The position numbers and the translations under genes were made by a program. A stretch of DNA of 44,543 nucleotides from Mycolicibacter sinensis (GTDB lineage: Bacteria; Actinomycetota; Actinomycetes; Mycobacteriales; Mycobacteriaceae): positions 1 through 44,543 of the forward strand of contig NZ_LZJK01000050.1 in assembly GCF_001667945.1 (NCBI RefSeq), in the 5' to 3' direction. Below, piece by piece: positions 9,235-17,900 of this stretch (its first letter is position 1; each line of letters opens with the position of its first letter). The notes under the pieces are model-generated. The model was given only the letters and a program-made list of their open reading frames with translations, did not search any database and was not told the origin of the DNA.

Positions 9235-11439
9235 GTGGCTAACCTGGTCATCGCGTCGAACAGCAAGGCGATGTCCAAGCTGGACGGCTCGGTCAAAAAC
9301 AAGGTGTACGACTTCTTCGAGAAGCTCACCGCGGACGACACCGCCCCCGGCTTGCACATCGAACCGCTGAAGCTGGCGATCGATCCGCGGGTGCGCACCG
9401 GTCGGGTCGACCAGAACTACCGTGCCGTGCTGTTCCGCGTCGACGACAAATCCAACGAGCGCACCTACATCTACATGGGCACCTGGGCGCACGACGAGGC
9501 GAACAAGCTCGCCGAACGCGCCACCCTGCGGGTCAACCCAATCAACGGGACGTTGGAGGGGTTGATCGGTGAGCCTGCCGAGTTCGTCGACAAACCGGCG
9601 ACGGTCGAGACAACTGTTGAAGCACCGCAGCTTTCCTACCTGGCAGGCGTGGGCTACACGCTGGAGGACCTCACGGACCGGCTGGGTTTGGGTGCCGCCG
9701 TTGCCGCCCGAGCCATGGCGGCCCGCGATGAGGCTGCGCTGCTGGATGCCGCCGAAGGCGGACTAGATTGGGAAGCCAGTGCCCTGCTGGACCTGGCGAC
9801 CGGCATCGATATCGACACCATCCGTGAAAAGCACGGCTTCACCGAGCAGCCCGTCGACACCAACCTCGATGAAGACCAGCAGATCATCGAAGCGCTGGAA
9901 CGCCCGGCTTCGAAGATGCAGTTCGCGTTCATCGAAGGCAACGAGGAATTGCGCCGCGTCATCGAAGGCGGCGACTTCGCCGCCTGGCGCACCTTCCTGC
10001 ACCCCGAACAGCGCAAGTATGTGGAGCAGAACTACAACGGCGCGTTCCGGCTCTCCGGCGGTGCCGGCACCGGCAAGACCGTCGTCTCCATCCACCGGGC
10101 CCGAAGGCTCGCCCACGACAATCCCGACGCCCGGATCATCCTCACCACGTTCAATGCCACACTCGCACAAGGCTTGCGCGCCGACCTGGCGGTGCTCGAC
10201 CCCGACCTACTCATCGCCGACAAGCCCGGCGACCGTGGCGTTTACGTCGGCGGCCTCGACGCGTTGGGCAAGGCGGTGCTTGATCGATCAGGGGAGACGG
10301 CATCCCTTGCCGCCGAACGAATCTTCGGCCGGCGCGTCGACTTCGGCCACAAACGCACCTCCGCCGATGCGGTGTGGCGAGAGGTCATCGGCACCGTCGA
10401 CTCCGGACTCGATGCCAAGCTGGCCACCCCGACCTTCCTGGAAGGCGAATACGTCGCAGTGGTGCTGGCCAACCGGATCACTGCCCTGGAGCAGTACGCC
10501 AAGGTAGCTCGGGCCGGCCGTGGGGTGCGACTGAATCGGCCGCAGCGCATCGCGGTCTGGAAACTGGTGGAGGCGTTCCGGCGGCAAAGCCAGATGGATG
10601 AAACCATCAGCTTCCCGGAAGTGCTGGCGTTGGCGGCCGAGGCACTGGCCATCCAGACCGAGAACACCGGAACGCACCTCGTGGACCACGTCGTCGTCGA
10701 CGAAGGGCAAGACCTACACGCCACCCATTGGGCGCTGCTGCGGGCCCTGGTCGCCGAAGGCCCGAACGACCTGTTCATTGCCGAGGATTCGCACCAGCGG
10801 ATTTACGGCAGCCCAGTGGTGTTGAGCCGCTTCGGCATCAAGATTGTCGGCCGATCGCGCCGGTTGACGCTGAACTACCGCACCACCGCCCAGAACCTGC
10901 ACTTCGCGGTCGGGGTGCTCTCCGGTGCCGAATACACCGATCTGGAACAGGGAGTCGAAGACACCAGCGAATACCGATCGGCGCGCACCGGACCCGCCCC
11001 GGAGCTGATCGCTTGCACCGACCAGGTTGATGAGCTGGGCAAGGTCGCCGACAAGATCAAGTCGTGGCTAGCCGACGGGGATGTGCAGCCGGAGAACATC
11101 GCCGTTTTGACGCGCAGCCAGGACGACCGTGACCGGTTCGTGCGCGGCCTCGGCGAGCGAGGTGTCTCCGCCCGGGCCCTGGACAAGGCGGTCGCCGGGA
11201 CAGGCCACCCGCTGGTGTTGACCATGCACCGGGCCAAGGGCATGGAGTTCTCCCGGGTGATCCTGGCCGGGGTCGACGACAAGCACGTCCCGCTACCGGC
11301 CGCGGTGCGCGCGATCCCCGATGAGGAGCGCGACGAGGCGCTACTGCGGGAGCGCTCTCTGCTGTATGTGGCCAGCAGCCGTGCTCGCGACGCCCTGGTG
11401 GTTACGTGGAGTGGAACACGGTCTGAACTTTTGGGGTAG
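9235..11439 (+). CDS. RelE/ParE-like domain fused to UvrD-like SF1 helicase
   Basis: The GTG start directly follows the stop of the giant helicase gene, with GGAG at 9223-9226 as ribosome binding site, so the two are translationally linked. Residues 1-95 (VIASNSKAMSKLDGSVKNKV, TGRVDQNYRAVLFRV, YIYMGTWAHDEANKLA) have the pattern of a RelE/ParE-type fold. After a helical linker comes an SF1 helicase core: Walker A SGGAGTGKT 274-282, motif II DEGQD 489-493 (Gly where UvrD has Ala), motif III IAEDSHQRIYG, motif IV LNYRTT, MHRAKGMEF near 664-672, and YVASSRARDAL near 710. At 734 residues it matches the single-polypeptide RelE-UvrD-like proteins of actinobacterial defence loci. Whether the RelE part cleaves RNA or only binds is unknown. 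An 85-base gap follows. Confidence 0.85.
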   Translation: MANLVIASNSKAMSKLDGSVKNKVYDFFEKLTADDTAPGLHIEPLKLAIDPRVRTGRVDQNYRAVLFRVDDKSNERTYIYMGTWAHDEANKLAERATLRVNPINGTLEGLIGEPAEFVDKPATVETTVEAPQLSYLAGVGYTLEDLTDRLGLGAAVAARAMAARDEAALLDAAEGGLDWEASALLDLATGIDIDTIREKHGFTEQPVDTNLDEDQQIIEALERPASKMQFAFIEGNEELRRVIEGGDFAAWRTFLHPEQRKYVEQNYNGAFRLSGGAGTGKTVVSIHRARRLAHDNPDARIILTTFNATLAQGLRADLAVLDPDLLIADKPGDRGVYVGGLDALGKAVLDRSGETASLAAERIFGRRVDFGHKRTSADAVWREVIGTVDSGLDAKLATPTFLEGEYVAVVLANRITALEQYAKVARAGRGVRLNRPQRIAVWKLVEAFRRQSQMDETISFPEVLALAAEALAIQTENTGTHLVDHVVVDEGQDLHATHWALLRALVAEGPNDLFIAEDSHQRIYGSPVVLSRFGIKIVGRSRRLTLNYRTTAQNLHFAVGVLSGAEYTDLEQGVEDTSEYRSARTGPAPELIACTDQVDELGKVADKIKSWLADGDVQPENIAVLTRSQDDRDRFVRGLGERGVSARALDKAVAGTGHPLVLTMHRAKGMEFSRVILAGVDDKHVPLPAAVRAIPDEERDEALLRERSLLYVASSRARDALVVTWSGTRSELLG

Positions 11440-11524
11440 GAACGGCGACGGGCTGTCGGGGTCGTGCTCTAAATTTCACCTACTGCGGCAACGGTGCCGT
11501 GAATGGTGGACGTAGGAGCTGCTG

Positions 11525-14500
11525 ATGGTGGCCGGTCAACGATCGTTGTCCGAGTGGATGAGCGACGAAGAACACCGACTTCGCCAGGCACTTGCGCCGG
11601 TGTCGCTGGTCGTGGAGACCAACTTCAGCGCTGATGAGATCAGCCAAATCCAGTACCGCTACGGCCAGGCAGCAACCGCCCTCCTGGGACGCGGCTATTC
11701 TCACCGGGACATCATCAAGAAATACCCGGCACTGACGCTGACGGCCTTGGTCGGACATGCTGCACTGGCCTACGACCAGGGCAAGTACTGGGACGAGTTC
11801 TTCGCCGAACTGGGCCGCCAGCGAGATCTGAACTTCGAGAACGCCCTGCGGCACGCGCTGGGTGGTCTGCTCGACAAATTCAAGCTGGCCCGGTTCCCCA
11901 CCCTGGAAGACCAGCACCAGTACGTGATGACGTTCGCCATGCATGCCGGCATCCCGGTGCACTGCCTGGCCGACTTGCTACGTGTCGTCGACGAGCACCT
12001 GACCCAGGGGCGCGACGCCAGCGGCGCCGCCCTGATCGAATGGCTCGACGAACCCGGCAAGGAACACCGCACGTTCTCCCTCGACGTGCCGGTGCGCAAC
12101 TTCATCCACTACGGCGGCACCTTCGCCGTCGACATCCTCGACCGGATCATCGAAGTCGTCGACGCCACGCTGACCAACCCCGAACTGTTAGACAGCGGCT
12201 TGGATTCATCAACCACCGGGCTGCCCGATGTCATCGTCGACGAATTGGTTCAACAGCTGCGCGATAACCCGCTGGGCTGGCAGGGGCGGCGCGCCACTCG
12301 GGCCGGTGTGCAACGTCGTCCAGTGTTGCACTACGCGGCGGACGACGACCAGCTGCTGGTCGCCATCCCGTACCCGCGGACCGGCCCGGAGTCACCATGG
12401 CGGATGTCGTTCGACGGCAAGGTCCGTGAGGTGTATGCCCAGCGCGGCTGGGGCGTCACCTCCGACGACCAGCCGCCCACCCTGGTGTCGATCCCCGAGC
12501 CGGTGCGCGAGATCCTGCTCTGGCATTCGGGCAGTGAGCAGAGCTTCACCCTGTCGACGGTCGACAAAGCCGACCCGCTGCTGGTGTTCAGCGCCGACGG
12601 TGCGTGGATCCCCAAACGTGAACTGCTCAAACGCGGTACCGTATGGGCGATCTACCCCTCGTCTGGCGAACTGGTCGACCCGCGCTCGGGTCAACCGGTG
12701 GCCACGGCGGTGACTGGAACCCCGGCTGGCTGGCGGGGCTGGTGCAGTGCACTGGTCGATCTGGAAACCGTTGACTCAATCCAGCTGCGCCGGGCCGGCG
12801 AGCTCGTTGGTCGGGCACGCTCGGTGCGGCGGGATACCACGCCGACGTTCGAGTTGGGCGAGTTGATCGCGGGATGCCTGACTGTCGACGGCCGCAAGGT
12901 GTACTCAAGCCGGCCGTGGGTCATGCTTCCGGTGGACATGTCGCCGGAGCCCACGTCCTGGCGGATTCGGACCCGGCGATTCGACGGCACTGACTGGATC
13001 GTCGACGACTCGTGGGACTCAGCCGAGGAGCCCACCTGCGTCGACCCGTTCGACGACTCAGCCGACACCCAGCTCGGTTTGTTTGAGATCGTGGTCAGCG
13101 GGCCACTCGGCGCCGACATCCGCGCGGTCGTTTTCATCGCCGAGGGGCTGAGCGTCGACTTCGACAACCCGCCACGCTTTCCGGTGGCCGGCGGACTCTC
13201 ACCGAGCGCGGCAATGATCAGCTCGCAGTTCGAGCTGACGGTCTCTGACTCCTGGTTGGAGTTCGATCGTGGTGATCGCAGCAGGACCATCAGTGTGGGC
13301 GACGGCGCGGACTCCGTCGACCTGGTGATCCAGCCGCCGAGCGTCGAGATCCGCACCGGTCTGGTGGGCCAGCCGGCACCGTGGCGCAGCAGCGCCGAGG
13401 CCTACACCCCAGACGGGCTGGGCGAAGACCGCTTCGTTGCGATCCAGGCCCCCGGGATCTCCTCGGTGCAGTTCGTGTTCCTGAACTCGGTCGGGGCTGT
13501 TACCCAAACCGAGACGCAGCCGCGTCGCAAAGCCGGTGACGTGTATGAGGTTTCGACGAGGCGTTTCGTTGATACCGCCCGGAATTCTGGTACCGGCCGC
13601 CTGATTGCCCGCATCATCAACGATGAAGGTAAGCAGGTCGACGTCACCGTTGTTGCGGTTCGCCCGCCCACGTTCTGCTCGGGAGCGCACCTGGCCGATG
13701 GTGAGCTGGTCTTCCACAACTTGCTCGCCGCCGACGATCTGGCCGTCAACATTTGGTGTGCCACCGCGCCGTGGCTGGAGCCGCGGGCCATCCCGTTGGT
13801 TGGCGACCGTGCGGTGCTGCCGGCCGAGTTGATCGAGGCCGGTCCACTGGTGTGCGAGGTCTTCGCTGATGACCCGTGGACCGCGGTTGAACCACCTCGC
13901 TGGCCTGGCCCCAGCGCGGTCCGCGTCGACCAGCCGGGCTGGGTTTCCGAAGGTGCGTCGGCCAAGCTTTCCCGGTTCCTTGCCGGTGAGGGCCCGGCCC
14001 CCGACGCGGTGAGCGCAATGCCCGAAGTGTGGTCGGCGCTGCGCTTCCCGGCTACCGGCGACGTCAGCAGTCAGCGCATCGAATCCGCATTGACCAGAAT
14101 CTTGCGCACGGAGCCCCGGGCGGCATTGGAAGCGCTGGGCAACAGCACCATTGCGTTGGAAGACAAGATGGCGCTGCTGATCCGCACCGAGCTGGTCAAC
14201 TGCTCGTTCGCCGCAGACTTCACCTTGAACGAACTGCATGCTGACCCGTGGTTCGGCTGCATGGTGGAGCTCTCCGATTTGGCGGCGCTGCACCGTGCAC
14301 GGGACAAGAAGCGTGCCGAACGCGCCGAGACCCTCGCGTACTTGAAAGATAAGGGTGGTCGGAGGCTGATCGAGAGCCTGCGGACCGGCAAGTTCGACTA
14401 CGTCCGCGAAGGCAGTTTTGCCAGGAATGTCATGGCGATGGACAGCATGCCGATCGAACAGGTTGACGCGATCCTTGACGAGCTGCGGCTGGTGCCGGGA

Positions 14501-14923
14501 GCCCTGCTGGGTTCAGGTGCCCGGATGGCGGCTGCCGTCGAGGCGTTCCAACACCGTGCCGAGTGGACGGTATCCGGATGGTCGGATAGTTTCGCCGCCC
14601 AACTTTCCCACGTGCTGACCCCGATCCGCCGTACCTGCCCGCCGGCCTACCAGGTGATCGGGTTGCGCAACTCGCTGCTCGATGGTCTGGACCTCCAGCA
14701 GTGTCCCTGGATGTTGCTGACCCTGCAATCGCTGACGCTGGCGGTGCTGGCCCGGCTGGAAGCCCACGGCCGCATCACCGGGCAGTACCTGAACTCCGGG
14801 CTGCTCGCGACCTGGACCCGGCTGGCTGAGCTGGCCCCCCGACTGGTGTCCACCGACCTGTTGATCGCCGAAGCCCTGGTTGTGCACTACTGCCATGGCG
14901 ACCTCATTGGAGACGAATCGTGA
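11525..14923 (+). CDS. Large unrecognised protein of the helicase cluster (1132 aa)
   Basis: I do not recognise a named family. ATG 11525 has AGGAG at 11514-11518, six bases upstream. The first 260 residues look helical and well structured (QYRYGQAATALLGRG, LVGHAALAYDQGKYWDEFF, LLDKFKLARFPTLED, VPVRNFIHYGGTFAVDILDR). Residues 270-850 look like a run of beta-rich, immunoglobulin-like segments (PWRMSFDGKVREVYA, VWAIYPSSGELVDP, SWRIRTRRFDGTDW, LIARIINDEGKQVDVTVVAV). The last 250 residues are helical again. No Walker motif, nuclease motif, cysteine cluster or transmembrane segment was found. The stop overlaps the next start by four bases (GTGA), so it is coupled to the second DUF1998 helicase. 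A scaffold or DNA/protein-recognition subunit is the most economical guess. Confidence 0.8.
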   Translation: MVAGQRSLSEWMSDEEHRLRQALAPVSLVVETNFSADEISQIQYRYGQAATALLGRGYSHRDIIKKYPALTLTALVGHAALAYDQGKYWDEFFAELGRQRDLNFENALRHALGGLLDKFKLARFPTLEDQHQYVMTFAMHAGIPVHCLADLLRVVDEHLTQGRDASGAALIEWLDEPGKEHRTFSLDVPVRNFIHYGGTFAVDILDRIIEVVDATLTNPELLDSGLDSSTTGLPDVIVDELVQQLRDNPLGWQGRRATRAGVQRRPVLHYAADDDQLLVAIPYPRTGPESPWRMSFDGKVREVYAQRGWGVTSDDQPPTLVSIPEPVREILLWHSGSEQSFTLSTVDKADPLLVFSADGAWIPKRELLKRGTVWAIYPSSGELVDPRSGQPVATAVTGTPAGWRGWCSALVDLETVDSIQLRRAGELVGRARSVRRDTTPTFELGELIAGCLTVDGRKVYSSRPWVMLPVDMSPEPTSWRIRTRRFDGTDWIVDDSWDSAEEPTCVDPFDDSADTQLGLFEIVVSGPLGADIRAVVFIAEGLSVDFDNPPRFPVAGGLSPSAAMISSQFELTVSDSWLEFDRGDRSRTISVGDGADSVDLVIQPPSVEIRTGLVGQPAPWRSSAEAYTPDGLGEDRFVAIQAPGISSVQFVFLNSVGAVTQTETQPRRKAGDVYEVSTRRFVDTARNSGTGRLIARIINDEGKQVDVTVVAVRPPTFCSGAHLADGELVFHNLLAADDLAVNIWCATAPWLEPRAIPLVGDRAVLPAELIEAGPLVCEVFADDPWTAVEPPRWPGPSAVRVDQPGWVSEGASAKLSRFLAGEGPAPDAVSAMPEVWSALRFPATGDVSSQRIESALTRILRTEPRAALEALGNSTIALEDKMALLIRTELVNCSFAADFTLNELHADPWFGCMVELSDLAALHRARDKKRAERAETLAYLKDKGGRRLIESLRTGKFDYVREGSFARNVMAMDSMPIEQVDAILDELRLVPGALLGSGARMAAAVEAFQHRAEWTVSGWSDSFAAQLSHVLTPIRRTCPPAYQVIGLRNSLLDGLDLQQCPWMLLTLQSLTLAVLARLEAHGRITGQYLNSGLLATWTRLAELAPRLVSTDLLIAEALVVHYCHGDLIGDES

Positions 14924-17900
14924 CCAAAGCCCTTGATGCGCTTGCCGTTGGGCGACAGATCGAGGAAACCTACAAGCGCTATCTGAAAACCCTTCTTTCC
15001 CCACGGGATCCGGACTTGGCGCGTGCTTTCGATGCCGAGGTGGACGGCTCGCAGCTGCTGACCAAGGGACCGCTGCTGGAGCTGACCCCGCCGTACGCGC
15101 GGAAATCGTCGATCAACCAGCTCATCGGCGAGGGGCTGCTGCATCCGGGGCTGCGGCGGATCAACTTCCCCGAAGACCAGCCGCTCTACGTCCACCAGGA
15201 AACAGCGATCCGCAAGGTGTTGACTGGCCGAAACCTGGTGGTGAGCACCGGAACCGGCTCGGGTAAGACCGAAAGCTTCCTGCTGCCGATCCTGAACTCG
15301 TTGGTGGCCGAGGAGGCTGCTGGCACTTTGCGACCGGGTGTGCGGGCGCTGCTGCTGTACCCGATGAACGCGTTGGCCAACGACCAACTCAAGCGCCTGC
15401 GTGAAGTGTTGAAGAGCACCCCGGAGATCACCTTCGGGCGGTATACCGGCGAGACCAAGCGTACTGAGGGTGATGCGCTTGCGGAGTTCAACGCGGTTAA
15501 CCGCGGCAAACAGCGCTTGCCCAATGAGCTGATCAGCCGCGACGAGATGCGCCGAACCCCGCCGCACATTCTGCTGACCAACTACGCCATGCTCGAATAC
15601 TTGCTGCTGCGGCCGGAAGACATCGACTTGTTCAGCGGTGCGCACGCCGGCACCTGGCGGTTTCTGGTGCTCGACGAGGCGCACGTCTACGACGGGGCGC
15701 AAGGCTCCGAAGTGGCGATGTTGCTCCGGCGGTTGCGTCAACGGGTAGCAGGTGGAAAAGCGTTGCAGTGCATTGCCACATCGGCGTCCCTGACTGGAAC
15801 GTCGTCGGCGAACGCGCCCGCCGAGGCGATGAAGTTCGCCCGGGATCTGTTTGACGCGCCGTTCGAGCATGTCGACTCCGAACCGGGGCGCCAGGACCTG
15901 GTGACCGCAACCCGTGAGCCGCGGCGGTCCAGGCCGACCTGGTCGCTGACTGGGGAGCAGCTGCTCCGGCTTGGGACTGGGGATGAGTCCGAGTTGGCGG
16001 CGCTGGCTGGGGTTGATGACCCGGCCGAAGCGCTGCACGCCGAGACTTTGACAGCGGATCTGAAGGCCGCCTTGGCGGGTGGACCGCGGGCTGTGCGTGA
16101 CTTGGAATCTCGGCTGTGGCCCGAGGACCCGCAGTCGGCGGAGAAGCTGGCCGCACTCGTCGCACTGGGCAGCCGGGTGCAGGATTCGGCCGGTAACCCG
16201 GTGCTCTCGGCTCGCTACCACATGTTCGTCCGGGCCACCGAAGGCGCGTTCGTCAGCTTCGCCGATAATGGTCCACGAATATTCCTGGGCCGCCATGAGA
16301 TTGATCCCGACAACCGCCGGGCGGTATTCGAGTTCGGCACCTGTCAGCGGTGCGGTGCGGTGCACTTGGCCGGTGATGTCGAAGATGACGAGGGGCGTCA
16401 GTACTTCCGGCCGTCCACCAAGACCGAAGGAGCGGTGAAATGGCTGGTCCTCGTCGACGGCGCCGGTGACACTGTCATCGACGAAGACGAAGCAACCCTC
16501 GGCGACCAGCGCTTCGCAGGCGATGCCACGCTGCGTTCGCTCTGTGTGGGCTGCGGATACTTGACCAAGCCGGGGGAGACCGCCTGCTCGGGGGGGAGCT
16601 GTCCCGGTGGGCCGATGAAACTCGTTCGTGAACACCCGAACACCACGAGCGTGATGAGCAAATGCACCGAATGCGGCGCACTGGCCCGGCAGGTGATTCG
16701 CCGGCTGCGCACCGACACCAATGCCGCACCAGCGGTCATCACCACCGCGCTGTATCAGGAACTGCCCGAAGCAGAAGATGAATCAGCTGATCATGTTGGC
16801 GGTGGCCGGAAGCTGCTGATGTTCTCCGACTCCCGTCAAGCAGCGGCCTTCGCGGCACCGTACCTGGATCGCACCTACGGCAGGCTGTTGGAACGGCGCT
16901 ACCTGACTCAGGCGCTGCAGGATCCGAAATACGCCGACGAGGATCTGACCGTCGAAGATTTGGCTATCGTCGCCCGTAAGAAGGCCCGTGCCGCCGGCCA
17001 TTTCCGAGAAGATATCGGAAAGATCGCCGAGGAAAAGACCGCCAACGAATGGGTTGTCGGCGAGCTGCTAACCATGGACGCCCGCCAATCCCTGGAAGGC
17101 CTTGGGCTGATGCGGGTCGCCCTCAAGCGCCCGCGCGGCGAGTCACTGCCGCGCGGCCTGACCTCGCTCGGGCTTAGCGAGGATGAAGGCTGGGCGCTGC
17201 TGGATGAGCTGGTGAAGTCTGCTCGAATGCAGGGTGCGATGACTCTGCTCGATGAAGTCGACATCAAGTCCGAGCGGTTCGAGCCACGCAACGTCACCGT
17301 CCGAATTCGCTCCGCCGGTTCGGATGCCGCGAAGAAGGTACTCAGCTGGCTACCCAGCGGCCACTCGGGCACCACCAACCGGCGCATTACCTTCACCAAG
17401 AAGGTGCTCGCGGTCGCAGCATCGAGTGCCGATCCCCGCAAGGTGCTCGACGGCTGTTGGAAGTTCCTCTGCGACAAGGGCTATATCACGGTCGTACCCG
17501 ACAAAACATCCAGCGACGTCTACCAGGTCAACCACGAAAAGCTGCTGGTCCGCAACGGCTTGGACTGCACCTGGTATCGCTGCGACGTGTGCCGGCGCAC
17601 CACCGCGTTCTCGGTGCGTGGCGTCTGCCCCAACAACACCTGTGACGGGAAGCTGTCCGAACGCACCATCCCGGATGCTGCATCAGACACCAACCACTAC
17701 CGGGTGATTTATCAGACGATGACCACTGCACCACTGTCCGCGCGCGAACACACCGCGCAGTGGAGCGCACGGGAAGCGGCCACCATCCAGGATGAATTCA
17801 TCCGCGGCCAGGTCAACGTGCTGTCGTGCTCGACCACGTTTGAGCTCGGCGTCGACGTTGGCGAGCTGCAATCGGTGGTCATGCGCAACATGCCGCCCAA

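Noticed and set aside
11486..11499. CGGCA-ACGG-TGCCG hairpin in the gap before the 1132-aa gene
   Set aside because: Only five base pairs and no T run; not a convincing terminator or attenuator.
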